Positions 34,390 to 46,866 of a stretch of 64,000 bases of DNA are shown here, one piece after another. The DNA is from Lathyrus oleraceus (Eukaryota > Streptophyta > Magnoliopsida > Fabales > Fabaceae). The notes below the pieces were generated by a model. That model was not told the DNA's origin. It was given only the letters and a program-made list of their open reading frames with translations, and ran no database searches. Position 1 is the first letter of the stretch, and each line of letters starts with the position of its first letter. The translations under genes and the position numbers were made by a program. The stretch spans positions 347,948,409 to 348,012,408 of the forward strand of contig NC_066581.1 in assembly GCF_024323335.1 (NCBI RefSeq), read 5' to 3'.

Positions 34390-37207
34390 AAAAGAAAAGA
34401 ATAGCTCGCTAAGTTGAAAACCTAAAAGGGAAACTTAGGCAAAAATGAGTGTCTCAGTGGATTGAAAACCCGAAAGGGCGATCTAGGCAAAAGTTAGAGA
34501 CATAAAACAGAAAATTTATCCCGATAGATTGAGTACCCCACCTTGGGACAATCTAGGCAAAATTAGGGATTATGGCAAGTAACTGCATTCTGTCGGTCCT
34601 AATCATGAGGGCAGTTTTGAGCGAGTCGTTTTGGGTCTGATTCATCACTCTCAACCAAAGCCAAAAGCACATTGGATATTGAAGTTGGTAGGAAGAGTAG
34701 TGATCATTGTATTCAATGTAGCCTGTTTCCATGTAAATTACAATTTTTCAACTTTTGTAAAGATCTATGCAGTCTTATGTTTTACAGACTACCATTCTAT
34801 TAAATAAAGTTGAGCTTTTTATCCAATTGTTTCTACTCTTATTTATTTATGCTAAATAAAATTGAATTTTTATGATGATAATTTTGAAATAAATTAATGA
34901 ATAAAAATTATTTTTCTTAAAAAAAATAATAAAAACAATTACTTTAAGAACAATCGATTTCAGCAAGGAATATCAACAACAGTCTGAGAACAGGTAAGTC
35001 TTGACGTACGAAGCCTTGTTAATCTTCCCCAAGCAGTTGGTTTAGTAATTTTTCCCCAACAGTTTGTCAGATATCCGCAGCTGAATTATAGGTTCACATC
35101 CCCAGTAGAGTTGAGATGATGACCGGTCCCTATCCCGTAGTAGCGGTACTCCTTTTTGATATCCTCCAGTTTGTGACTTCGGCGGTTCGTCGGGTCCGGT
35201 CATCGTTTCCTTGTAATTGGTTTATTTCACAATTTCCTAAGGGAATTTGATGATTTTTGACGATCTTGGTCAGAGCATCCTCGGCATTGTTGCTTAGATC
35301 CCCATGCAGAGTTTTACCTCTCGTATTCCCCGACAAAATTTATCTTCTGATATCGAAGATCCCTTGTTCCCGACAGTTTTGGATTCTGAGCAGTATTTGG
35401 TTTGGTCCCTTGCAAGGTTGTCTCCCATTTGATATGATGTTGACATAAAATTCCCCGCTGAGTTGACAGTTTAGATCCTCAACATATCTTTTCTCTTTCC
35501 TCAACCAGGGTTGATTTATTCAGGACAATATGACTTATGTTCATCCCCAACATTTTCTCCAGTTGGTGTTTCCATCTTGTTGAGATTAGTCGAGTGTTGC
35601 AGCATTGATTCAAATCTATGATATTTGTATCCTTTGTGTTGTTTTGTCAGCATAATCATCAATCATCTACATACATATTCATGCATAAAACACAACATCA
35701 GATATTTTGTTATGCATTTTATTTCATTTGACTCCTTTATTCTGATCCCCTACTACGGTGATATTATTTTCCCATGCAGATTTGATGTGTCTGTCCTCCT
35801 TCAATTGTAGAGTGTCAGCCCCTTTAAGCAGAAAGAGTTTAACCTTTCTCATTTCCCCACTGAGTTATTTCCTCATGGATGATTATTATTTCAGTTTCCT
35901 CCCAATTACATTACCTAGATGAAACCACTCCCCTTGAGTTATATCCTCATAGGATCGAGTCTTTGTTTGACCGTTTCTTTCTAGTTATTACCTAGATAGA
36001 TATTTTTGGTCCCTTGAGAGTCTATTACCCAGTAATTGGTAATATTCTTCTCAAACTTTGAGTACTTTGCTTTTGCCCAATACCCGGTAAATGTAATCTA
36101 CTTCCTTGTTTTCCCAAGAGGATTCATTTTCACGTTTTCCCAGGGAGTCTATCCTTGATATGTTCACTTTAACCAGTGACAGATATTCTCTCCTTTTTGG
36201 TTTTCTACCCAGTAAAAAGGTAGTTGTGATCCCTAATTTTATTCCCCAGAGAGTTAATCCTTGATATGTTCATCTTAACTGATGACGGATTTTATTCTCT
36301 GTGTGGTCTTCTACCCAGTGACCGGTAGTTGTAAATCCTACATTCTCCTCCGAGTCTATCCTTCATATGTTCATCCTAACTGATGACGGGTATTCTCTTT
36401 GGTATTCTATCCAGTGACTGATAGATATAATTCCTATTTCTCCCCGGTAGTTTATCCTTGATATGTTCATCCTAACCGATGACGAATATTCTTCCTTTGA
36501 CTTTATCCTTGATATGTTCACTTTAACCAGTGATAGATACTCTCTCTTTGGTCTTCTACCCAGTAGCTGGTAGTTGTAAATCCTATTTGATCATTTTCTC
36601 CCCGCAGGCTATTCTTACCCAGTAACCGGTAACGAATACACCTCATTTTCCTCAACGAGTCATCCTTAATATGTTTACCCTAACAGGTAACAGATGTCCC
36701 TCTATCAGAGTATATTATCTTCCTACCCAGTAACCGGTAATATATAATATATTTATGGTACTCCAGTATTGAAGATCATTCTTCCCTAGTTGAGTTTGAT
36801 TCAGGTATTTCAGCTTTGTTCTAATATACCAATTTCCCCGACAACTTTTTCCCCTATCCCCAACCGGGTCCTTCCATTGATTTATTTTCATGGAAATTCC
36901 CCTCGTATCTCTAGCAGTTTTCAAGCTGTGGCCTGGCCTACACACAACTTTTATTCCCCAGAGTCTCTATCTCCCTAGTGAGTGTTCCTTATGGAATGCA
37001 TTATGCTCCTGTGGACTTTCAGTCTCTCTGAATTCTTTTCCTTTGTGGCAATATTTTCCCCACAAATATTATTTTTAACATTCCATATCATATGCATCAT
37101 GAGGTCTCTTAAGGACCAAAATTTATTTCTAGATGTTGTTATTTAAGTCCATTCTACTGAGTTGATACGAAGATTTTAACCTTTACATCCTCACTTAGAA
37201 TGTCCTT
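34390..37207 (+). other. Ogre 3' untranslated region
   Basis: About 2.8 kb between integrase and polypurine tract, characteristically long in Ogre. It begins with three degenerate copies of a motif ending ctaggcaaaa (34420-34560, gaaaacccgaaagggcgatc type) and continues with tcccca-rich sequence. Short ORFs (35625, 36790 and others) do not look like proteins. Confidence 0.75.
35990..36745 (+). repeat. Degenerate repeats in the Ogre 3' UTR
   Basis: Two motifs alternate about every 90-120 bp: ccttgatatgttcatcctaa followed by ccgatgac-gatattct, and ctacccagtaaccggtagtt. I count at least five copies of the first and seven of the second (for example at 36026, 36089, 36306, 36611 and 36722 for the second). 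Confidence 0.75.
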
Positions 37208-37220
37208 AAATAGGGGCAGC
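37208..37220 (+). other. Polypurine tract of the second Ogre
   Basis: aaataggggcagc immediately before the LTR start TGTAAGACCCC. Confidence 0.75.
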
Positions 37221-37263
37221 TGTAAGACCCCAATTTTGACCCTAAGATCCCTCATGCTATCTC
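37221..37263 (+). repeat. 3' LTR of the second Ogre, first 43 bp
   Basis: TGTAAGACCCCAATTTTGAC and on to ...CTCATGCTATCTC, then the Angela-like LTR begins. It matches the start of the solo LTR (minus strand from 59188) at nearly every base. Confidence 0.85.
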
Positions 37264-38519
37264 TGTTGGTGTAAGCCCTAGAGGCCAATACTTTTGATAC
37301 TTGTATCGAATTATTTATTAATAATAAAAGGCATTTTTCTTTATTATGTTTGTTTAATAAAGTCCCTGGAATAAGTATGACTTAATCATGAGATCACATT
37401 AAACATAAGGACACTATTCTTAAAGTATCCGTAGTCAAGCTTTATTGCGAAGTGGGATAACATTAAAGCATGAAGACTATTATGTTTGTAGACTGATGAT
37501 CACGTCTCGTGGATCATGGATAAAGAGTTATCAAGTCTTAAACATAGGTATGAATATTAAAAGTAATATTCATACTGGATTGACCCACTATGAGAATACT
37601 ATATAGAATGTTATGCAAAGTGTCATAAGTTATTCTCATGGTGATAATGGTGTATACCACTCTTCGACCTGAAACCACTATGGACCCTAGATGTAGAGTC
37701 GAGTGCTTTATTGCTGATCCAACATTGTCCGTAACTGGATAACCATAAAGACAGTTGATGGGTACTCCACGAAGCATGCTAAGGGACATGAGTGACCTAG
37801 ATGGAATTTTCCCATCCTGCGTAACAGGATAAATGTCTATGGGCTCAATATTGAACTGGACAAGGATGACACGGTCTATGCCTTGTGTTCAATATAGACA
37901 CAAGGGCAAAAGGGTAATTATACTCATAATTATTATCACAGAAGGATTTGTCAGATCACATGACATTTTCGTGTCTTGGGTAGCAGTGATGTGTTGCTAG
38001 ATACCGCTCACTGTTTATTATGTTAAATGCGTGATTTAATATAATTGCCAACGTCGCGAAAACCTACAGGGTCACACACAAAGGACGGATTGATGAGAAA
38101 TAGAGTAACTAAGGAAAACCGTAAGGTACGGTGCACTTAAGTGGAATACGAAATATGGTAAGGTACCACACACTTAAGTGATTTTGGGCATATTATAAGA
38201 TATGGGCCAAAATACACTTAAGTGGGCTTTTTAGCTTGAAGCCCACACAAGTGGTTCTATAAATAGAACCCTTGGGTAGAAGCATTGTCACTCTTGCATT
38301 CCGTTTCTCTCTCTCTCAATCAAAGCCTTCATTCGTAGCAGCTAGCACTGAGATTGAAGGAATCCGTTCGTGTGGACTGAGTAGAGACGTTGTCATCGTT
38401 CAATGTTCGTGATCGCCACAAGAGGTAACGATTCTATCACTGATCATGTCCATTCGTAAGGATCACTAAATGGAGAAATTTTTAAATTCCGCTGCGCCTT
38501 GGATGGCAATTCTCCTTCA
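37264..38519 (+). repeat. 5' LTR of the Angela-like element (1256 bp)
   Basis: TGTTGGTGTAAGCCC start, ...CTCCTTCA end. It lacks 21 bp (gatagtccgtttaatg...) that are present in the 3' LTR at about 44296-44316. Confidence 0.93.
38134..38270 (+). promoter_or_regulatory. Angela-like LTR core promoter: three CACTTAAGTG palindromes and TATA box
   Basis: CACTTAAGTG occurs at 38134, 38171 and 38215, 37 and 44 bp apart. The TATA box TATAAATA follows at 38258-38265, centred in the 18-bp inverted repeat GGTTCTATAAATAGAACC (38253-38270). The leader then has a CT-rich initiator-like stretch (ctctctctctc, about 38310). The 3' LTR has the same layout (TATA palindrome 45196-45213), with the second palindrome decayed. 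Confidence 0.75.
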
Positions 38520-38520
38520 G

Positions 38521-38534
38521 TGGTATCAGAGCCA
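38521..38534 (+). other. Primer binding site, initiator tRNA-Met type
   Basis: TGGTATCAGAGCCA one base after the LTR, the standard plant Ty1/copia PBS. Confidence 0.92.
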
Positions 38535-40211
38535 CTTACGAAACCATGAATCTGATAACTGTTTATTTTTCTATATTAATACGATTAAAATAGAATGAAT
38601 CAAAGATTAAATTGAGATCAATCAAATTTTATATATGATATAAGTAATCCTGATGCAAAATACATTATATATGATATAGTGTTCTTGTTTCGTTCATTCA
38701 AACACTCAATGGTTATTTTCCTTTGAGCGATCAATGGTCGTTTGCTTCTTGATCTGACATTAGTATGGTGAAGCAATGACGTGTTGATCAATCATACTGA
38801 ATCAACAATCGAGATGTGTTTGACGGTCTGAAATTGGTGCATCAGGGTTAGTGACGGCACAAGGGTTGTGTTGTCAGAGAGTTATGCGATTGGGGTTGTG
38901 ACTACATAAGAGTTGTGCTTTCTAACAAATTTTCGTACAGTGTTAACCGGTTAACGCATATGGTTAACCGGTTAACTCAAGACGAAATACTGTTTTCTAA
39001 AAGATTTTTAAACAGTGTTAACAGGTTAACGTATATGGTTAACCGGTTAACGCGAAACGGAATACAACTTTCTAACAGTTTTTCAACAGTGTTAACCGGT
39101 TAACGTATTTGGTTAACCGGTTAACGCAAAACAGAATACAAATTATGAACAGATTTTCAAACAGTGTTAACCGGTTAACGCATATGGTTAACCGGTTAAC
39201 GCAAGGCAAAATTCACCTGTTCGGCTAACTCTGCGTAATGTGATCGGTCGTTGAGATTTAATTTGGTTTTAATTAATTAAAAGAATTAATAATAATAATA
39301 ATAATGTGTTTATTATTGTCTTGTGGTGATCGGTTATGGCCTTAGTTTTCCTTTATTTTGTTTTGGGTTTTAAAATACGACCTGTGTGTCGTGCCTCTCT
39401 TTTAATCTCTCAATGTAACTTCTTTTCTCATCTCACTCCCTCGTATGTAAAACGAGTTTCTTTATGTAATGTTATGTTATGAAGAAAGCAAAGAAGTCAG
39501 TGCCAAAGGAGGACAACCTTGAAGATCTTGCTTGGAGAAGCTTAGATCGTTATTAGGTTAGCTTAGGTTCTCTCATTGGCTTGGGAGAAAAATTGCGCTT
39601 GGGGCCATAACTGTTTCATTATATCTGTATGTTGATGCATGTGAGAGACGATTTATATGATAAATAAGCCGGTGAGATCAGAATAATTGCAAATTCCCTC
39701 AAATTAAATATTAAGTTTATGCTTTCCAAGTTATAACACTCATCAAGACTAGTATCGGATAATGTATGTTTCGCCTACGTGAGGTGCATGTTCTATATTA
39801 GTAAGGGGCGATGGGATAATTGTAATATCCAATTGTTAAAACAATGGGTCAAACTTGACTAAACAAATTATAATAAGATTATATATGTTTAGAAGCAAGA
39901 GTTGGGAATTATCCATGTGATGGATTGGAATAAGGAGTTATTCACCCAACTAAAATATTCGAGAGTTGTATTAGATACAATTGGAAAGAGTTCCTACCTA
40001 AATAACCTAGTTTTGTGTAATCCGCCTACGCGGACTTAGAACGAAGTGAAATATGGATCTCGACCCACTAGAAAATCTTCCAACGGGATTTTCCGAATCA
40101 AATGATGAGGGTCATTTGTTTTGAGTAAAATAGTGGGAGCATATTTAATTAAAGGCCTAATTAAATATGTCAATGATACTTATATTTTCATTAATTCTTA
40201 TGTAGATTACC
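38535..40211 (+). other. Leader of the Angela-like element
   Basis: A long untranslated leader before gag. It contains the GTTAACCGGTTAAC array (38942-39210) and a small aataataat run at about 39290. No protein-like ORF before the gag ATG at 40212. Confidence 0.75.
38942..39210. repeat. About 75-bp tandem array with paired GTTAACCGGTTAAC palindromes (four units)
   Basis: Units start at 38942, 39017, 39091 and 39166 (75, 74, 75 bp). Each has gttaaccggttaacg, about 5 bp, ggttaaccggttaac, then a spacer of the type cgcaaaacagaatacaa followed by agatttttcaaacagt. Every palindrome is a perfect or near-perfect 14-mer containing AACCGGTT. The spacer, and not just the palindrome, matches the array in the chromovirus LTR at 25971. 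Confidence 0.93.
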
Positions 40212-43200
40212 ATGACAACAAACACCTCTAACAACATCTTGCGATCAATTCTTGACAAAGAAAAATTGTCTGGGACAAATTTTCTGGATTGGCACCGAAA
40301 CCTGAGGATTGTCCTCAAACATGATAAAAAGTTGTATGTCTTGGAGAAACCTGTTCCTGAAGAGGAACCTCCTAGTTCTGCATCTAAGGCAGAAAGAGAT
40401 GCTTATAAGAAGCATGTCGATGATGCCAATGAAACTGCTTGTCTCATGCTAGCTACCATGAACTCAGAATTGCAAAAGCAACATGAGAACATGGCAGCGT
40501 TCGATATGATCGAACACCTGAAGATGCTCTATCAAGAGCAAGCGAGGCATGAGAGGTTTGAAGTTTCAAAAGCCCTTTTTCAAGGCAAGTTAGCTGAGGG
40601 AGCCCTTGTAGGTCCCCATGTGATCAAGATGATTGGGTATGTGGAAAACCTTGAGAGATTGGGTTTTCCCCTCGGAAAGGAACTTGCGACTGATTTGATC
40701 TTGCAATCGCTACCAGATAGATTCAGTCAATTTGTCCTAAATTTCAATATGAATGATATGGACAAATCTCTTCCTGAACTGCTCGCCATGTTAAGAACTG
40801 CTGAGCAGAATCTGAAGTCAAAAGGGAAGTCCATTCTGATGATCGGAAATGGAAAGAGACCGAACAAAAGGCCCACTAAGCAATGTGATAAAGGGAAAGG
40901 CAAGTAAGTTGCCAAACCCAAACCCACCGTTGCTGCTTTAAAGCCTAGTGGAGGCATAGCAAAAGAAGGCACCTGCTTCCATTGCGGTAAGACCGGACAC
41001 TGGAAGAGAAACTGCCCAAAGTACCTGGAAGATAAGAAGAATGGAGTAGAGACTTCAACTTCAGGTATTTTTGTTATTGAAATTAATTTATCTACTTCAA
41101 CATCATGGGTATTAGATACTGGATGCGGTTCTCACATTTGTACAAATGTGCAGGGACTAAAAAGGAGTAGAGATTTGGCAAAAGGTGAAGTCGACCTACG
41201 AGTTGGCAATGGAGCAAAGGTTGTTGCTTTAGCCGTAGGAACTTATGTATTGACTTTACCTAGTGGTTTAATAATTCAGTTAGAGAACTGTTATTATGTA
41301 CCTGCAATTAGCAGGAATATTATTTCCGTTTCTTGTTTGGACAAGTTTGGTTTTTCATTTATAATAAAGAACAATTGTTGCTCAATTTATTTGAATGATA
41401 TATTTTATGCTTCTGCACAAATGAACAATGGGCTTTATGTCCTTGATCTTGAAATGCCTATTTATAACATTAATACTAAAAGGATGAAACCTAATGAGTT
41501 AAATCCAACTTACCTTTGGCATTGTCGATTAGGCCACAAAAATGAGAAACGCATTTCCAAACTCCATAAAGATGGACTGTTGGACTCTTTTGATTATGAA
41601 TCATATGAGACATGCAGATCTTGTTTAATTGGAAAGATGACAAAGTCTTCATTCACAGGAAAAGGTGAAAGAGCTAATGATCTTTTGGCCCTCATACATA
41701 CTGATGTATGTGGACCACTGAACATACCAGCTAGAGGAGGTTTTCAGTACCTCATCACATTTACTGATGATTTCAGTAGATATGGTTATGTGTATTTAAT
41801 GAAACACAAATCAGAGTCCTTTGAAAAGTTCAAGGAATTCAAGAATGAAGTACAAAACCAACTAGGTAAGAATATTAAAACTCTTCGATCAGATCGAGGT
41901 GGTAAGTATTTAAGCCTAGAGTTTGATGACCATCTGAAAGAGTGTGGGATCATATCCCAACTTACTCCTCCTGGAACACCCCAATGGAATGGTGTATCTG
42001 AGAGAAGAAATCAAACCCTATTAGACATGGTCCGATCCATGATGAGTCACGCCGATCTTCCAAACTCCTTTTGGGGACATGCACTATTGACAGCAGCTTA
42101 CACACTTAACCGTGTTCCATCCAAACAGGTTGAGAAGACACCATATGAGATATGGAGTGGTAAGAAACCACATATGTCTTACATGAAGATTTGGGGTTGC
42201 GAAGTTTATGTGAAACGACAAATTTCAACTAAGCTAGAGCCCAAATCTGACAAATACTTATTTGTGGGGTATCCTAAAGAAACAAGATGGTATTACTTCT
42301 ACAATCCTTCAGAGGGCAAAGTGTTTATCGCTCGAACTGGAGTTTTCCTAGAAAAGGATTTTATTTCCAAAGGAATCAGCGGGAGGAAAGTAGAGCTTGA
42401 AGAAATTCAAGAATAAAAAAGCATCGATACACCTATGGAGGAATTAGAGCAGGAAACACAAGTAGTTGTGGAAGAGCAACCTGCTCAAGTAGAACAAGAC
42501 CAGCGTAGGTCAAGCAGGATACGTCACCTACCTGAGAGATATGGATATCTCATAACAGATCAAGGTGATGTATTACTCATGGATCAAGATGAGCCTGTGA
42601 CCTACCAAGAGGCCATAACTGGTCCCGAGTCTGAGAAGTGGCTAGAAGCCATGAAATCTGAAATGGATTCCACGTACACAAACCAAGTTTGGACCTTGGT
42701 AGAGCCTCCTGTAGGAGTCAACCCTATAGGATGCAAGTGGTTCTTCAAAAAGAAGACTGACATGGATGGTAAGGTATATACCTATAAGGCAAGACTGGTT
42801 GCAAAAGGATATAAACAAATTCATGGGGTTGACTATGATGAAACCTTTTCACCAGTTGCAATGCTTAAATATGTTCGGATTTTACTTGCTATCGTTGCAT
42901 ATCATGATTATGAAATATGGCAGATGGATGTTAAAACTGCTTTCCTTAATGGGAATCTTCTTGAGGATGTGTACATGACACAACCTGGAGGATTTGACAT
43001 ACCAAAAGAAGCCCAAAAGATATGTAAGTTACAAAGGTCAATTTATGGATTGAAGCAAGCTTCCAGAAGCTGGAATCTTCGTTTTGATGAAACAGTAAAA
43101 CAATATGGATTCATCAAGAACAAAGATGAGCCTTGTGTCTACAAGAAGGTTAGTGGGAGCATGATCATTTTCCTAGTATTATATGTAGATGACATATTAC

Positions 43201-44171
43201 TCATTGGAAACAATATCCCTACCCTGCAACAAGTAAAGTCTTGGTTGGGGAAATGCTTTTCTATGAAGGACCTAGGTGAAGCAGCCTATATATTAGGAAT
43301 CAGAATCTATAGAGATAGATCACAAAAACTGCTTGGCCTAAGTCAGAGTACGTACATAGACAAAGTGCTGAGACGATTTAATATGCATGATTCCAAGAAA
43401 GGATTCATACCTATGCAACATGGCCCGTGTCTATCAAAAACACAATCCCCTTCAACTGAGGAAGAAAGGGATTGCATGAATAAGATTCCATATGCATCTG
43501 CAATAGGATCTATCATGTATGCCATGTTATGTACTCGACCAGATGTCTCGTATGCTTTAAGTGCAACGAGTAGGTACCAATCTGATCCTGGTGATGCCCA
43601 TTGGGTAGCTGTCAAGAATATCCTTAAGTACTTGAGAAGGACTAAGGACTCATTCTTGATATATGGAGGTCAGGAAGAGTTGGCTATATTTGGATACACC
43701 GATGCTAGCTTCCAGACATATAAGGATGACTTTAGATCGCAATCTGGTTACGTGTTTTGTTTAAACGGTGGCGCTGTGAGCTGGAAAAGTTCAAAGCAAG
43801 ATACAGTTACTGATTCTACAACCGAGGCCGAGTATATTGCTGCCTCAAGTGCAGCAAAGGAAGTTGTTTGGATCAAAAAGTTCATTAGTGAACTTGACAT
43901 AGTTCCTAGCATTGTGGATCCCATTGGTCTTTATTGTGATAACAATGGTGTTATCGCACAAGCTAAGGAGCCTAGATCTCACCAACGATCCAAACACATA
44001 CTTAGGCATTATCACCTCATTCGAGAGATAATAGATAGAGGAGATGTGAAAATATGTAGAGTACCTACACTCGACAATATTGTTGACCCACTGACAAAGC
44101 CTCTTGCGCAACAGAAGCATGATGGCCATACTAGATCTATGGGCATTAGGGATATGCCTTATTGGCTCTAG
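40212..44171 (+). pseudogene. Angela-like gag-pol polyprotein with two in-frame stops
   Basis: One continuous frame of 1319 codons with TAA stops at 40905-40907 and 42414-42416 and no frameshift. Gag (1-231): LSGTNFLDWHRNLRIVLKHD, IKMIGYVENLERLGFPLGKE. CCHC knuckle from residue 255: CFHCGKTGHWKRNC. Protease Asp302 in LDTGCGSHIC. Integrase: zinc module HCRLGH...CRSCLIGK, core HTDVCGP, FTDDFSRYGYVY, LRSDRGG and TPQWNGVSERRNQTLLDMVR. RT begins near WLEAMKSEMDS with WQMDVKTAFLNG, and the active site YVDDILLIG is at 43183. RNase H: GYTDASFQ, GAVSWKSSKQD, TTEAEYIAAS, then VDPLTKPL at the end. All catalytic residues are visible; the stops fall in the gag-knuckle linker and the integrase-RT linker. 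Only truncated products are expected from this copy. ATG 40212 is the first in frame. Confidence 0.92.
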
Positions 44172-44185
44172 TGCTAGTGGGAGAT
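44172..44185 (+). other. Polypurine tract of the Angela-like element
   Basis: tgctagtgggagat, immediately after the pol stop and just before the 3' LTR. Confidence 0.85.
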
Positions 44186-45462
44186 TGTTGGTGTAAGCCC
44201 TAGAGGCCAATACTTTTGGTACTTGTATCGAATTATTTATTAATAATAAAAGGAATTTTTCTTTATTATGTTTGTTTAATAAAGTCCCTGGAATAGATAG
44301 TCCGTTTAATGTATCAAGTATGACTTAATCATGAGATCACATTAAACATAAGGACACTATTCTTAAAGTATCTGTAGTCAAGCTTTATTGTGAAGTGGGA
44401 TAACATTAAAGCATGAAGACTATTATGTTTGTAGACTGATGATCACGTCTCATGGATCATGGATAAAGAGTAATCAAGTCTTAAACATAGGTATGAATAT
44501 TAAGAGTAATATTCATACTGGATTGACCCGCTATGAGAATACTATATAGAATGTTATGCAAAGTGTCATAAGTTATTCTCATGGTGATAATGGTGTATAC
44601 CACTCTTCGACCTGAAACCACTATGGACCCTAGATGTAGAGTCGAGTGCTTTATTGCTGATCCAACGTTGTCCGTAACTAGATAACCATAAAGACAGTTG
44701 ATGGGTACTCCACGAAGCATGCTAAGGGACATGAGTGACCTAGATGGAATTTGCCCATCCTGCGTAACAGGATAAATGTCTATGGGCCCAATATTGAACT
44801 GGACAAGGATGACACGGTCTATGCCTTGTGTTCAATATAGACATAAGGGCAAAAAGGTAATTATACACATAATTATTATCACAGAAGGATTTGTCAGATC
44901 ACATGACATTTTCGTGTCTTGGGTAGCAGTGATGTGTTGCTAGATACCGCTCACTATTTATTATGTTAAATGCGTGATTTAATATAATTGCCAAGGTCGC
45001 GAAAACCTACAGGGTCACACACAAAGGACGAATTGATGAGAAATAGAGTAACTAAGGAACACCGTAAGGTACGGTGCACTTAAGTGGAATATGAAATTTG
45101 GTAAGGTACCACATGCTTAAGTGATTTTGGGCATATTATAAGATATGGGCCAAAATACACTTAAGTGGGCTTTTTAGCTTGAAGCCCACACAAGTGGTTC
45201 TATAAATAGAACCCTTGGGTAGAAGCATTGTCACTCTTGCATTCCGTTTCTCTCTCTCTCAATCAAAGCCTTCATTCGTAGCAGCTAGCACTGAGATTGA
45301 AGGAATCCGTTCGTGTGGACTGAGTAGAGACGTTGTCATCGTTCAATGTTCGTGATCGCCACAAGAGGTAACGATTCTATCACTGATCATGCCCATTCGT
45401 AAGGATCACTAAATGGAGAAATTTTTAAATTCCGCTGCGCCTTGGATGGCAATTCTCCTTCA
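44186..45462 (+). repeat. 3' LTR of the Angela-like element (1277 bp)
   Basis: Same start and end as the 5' LTR. It ends CTCCTTCA and is followed by atatcatcatatgcatta, which continues the Ogre LTR. TATA palindrome at 45196-45213. Confidence 0.93.
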
Positions 45463-46858
45463 ATATCATCATATGCATTAGCTTTGGGATCACACCTTGG
45501 CATCCTCCTTACCCCTCATTCATTGGGTTTGCATTGGGAGAGAACACCAAGCATATTTAATTGTATCATACTTTTTTTTCCATTACTTACTAACCAAAAT
45601 TCCAAAAATATGTCTATGTATAGTTTACTTCTTTTGTAGGTAGTGTGTGTGTTCACCTATGCTCCATCAAGCTCATATCTAGGGTTTAAGACCCTCAATG
45701 CAAGGAGACTAATTAAGAGATGGTTCACATTGACTCTAGACATCATATATGGATCCCCATGATCTTCAAATATCATTTTGATCAAGAAATCATCAAGAGT
45801 TTGAAGCTTGTTTGCCTTGGAAGCCCTAATTCATCTGGGTATCTTGTGTGACTTCCTCAGCAAGTTTCTTCACCATTTGATCAAATATTTCAAGGGATAC
45901 TTCATATTACATCATATTATGAATATATAATCCTTCATGAGTTCAAGAGATCAATAGAATTTCAAGTTTGCAAGTTGGTTCATGGTGGTTGACCAGAGAA
46001 AGTCAACTGGTCAAGACTAGGGTTCCTTAGACCCTATCTCCTACAATTTTTGTCATATAAAAATGATTCCAAGATCAACGTTACTTCTTATGACATTCCA
46101 AACAACTTTCATGTTGAGGTCAAGAGCTAGTTTTTCTTAGAAAGTCATGTTTTATGGTGAAAGATTATAGGTCATTTTGTCTGAACCCTAGTTAGGAGGT
46201 CAACATCCAAGGACCATAACTTGCTCAATGTTTATGATATAAAAGCCATTCAAGTTTCATGATCAAATTCAAGATATCCTCTCCAACCTTTATTCTTTGA
46301 ATAAATTCAAATTCAACTTGCAAATGCATGTTCCAAGAGGAAACATTATAGGTCATTTTGGGTCATTACCATTGAATAAGTGATTTTTCTCCATTTCTAA
46401 AATGCATAACTCCTTCATGCCAAATCCAAATGAGGTCAAATTTTTGACTAAATTGAAGGGGTTTGAAAGGGATACAACTTTGATTAAGTAACTTTTTCCA
46501 TTTGAAACCCATAGCAACCGTTATTCAAGATGGAAGAAGTGAACATTTGACTTGGTACTTAGAAAATTTTCAAATATGTTTGATTTTTACAAACTTCCAC
46601 ATCAAACTTCATCATGATCCAAGATTCAAATGGGAAAGTGTTCAACATGGGTTCCTTTCAAGAGTTCATTTGGATGAAATTCACATTCACATTTCAATTT
46701 CCATTGCATGATCACATGACATGATTTCAGCATTGCACATGAGGAATTTTGGACCTGATCACATCATTTCATGGGCCTATCACACGCCCATGAAAGCATG
46801 CAAGTGGATTTATATTTTTGGTCAATTTTGGAAATATGTAGAAAGCAATTGCCTTGCC

Positions 46859-46866
46859 TATAAATA
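46859..46866 (+). promoter_or_regulatory. TATA box of the second Ogre LTR
   Basis: TATAAATA in the context ttgcctataaataagaccct, followed by an untranslated stretch. The solo LTR has an equivalent box at 57665. Confidence 0.65.

Larger units (their letters stand above)
37264..45462 (+). mobile_element. Angela-like Ty1/copia retrotransposon, nearly complete
   Basis: 5' LTR 37264-38519, PBS 38521, a 1.7-kb leader, one gag-pol frame 40212-44171, polypurine tract, 3' LTR 44186-45462. The LTRs differ by one 21-bp indel and, by eye, about two dozen substitutions, roughly 2 percent, so this is a fairly recent insertion and younger than the Ogre it interrupts. The 5-bp flanks are atctc and atatc (one mismatch). 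Lineage Angela is based on the gag (LSGTNFLDWHRNLRI), the protease motif DTGCGSHIC and the integrase/RT style; a related Tork-type lineage is the alternative. Confidence 0.9.

Noticed and set aside
40905..42416. Programmed readthrough at the two Angela-like stops
   Set aside because: The stops are in linkers, Angela-type elements normally have one open frame, and two independent nonsense mutations are a simpler explanation.
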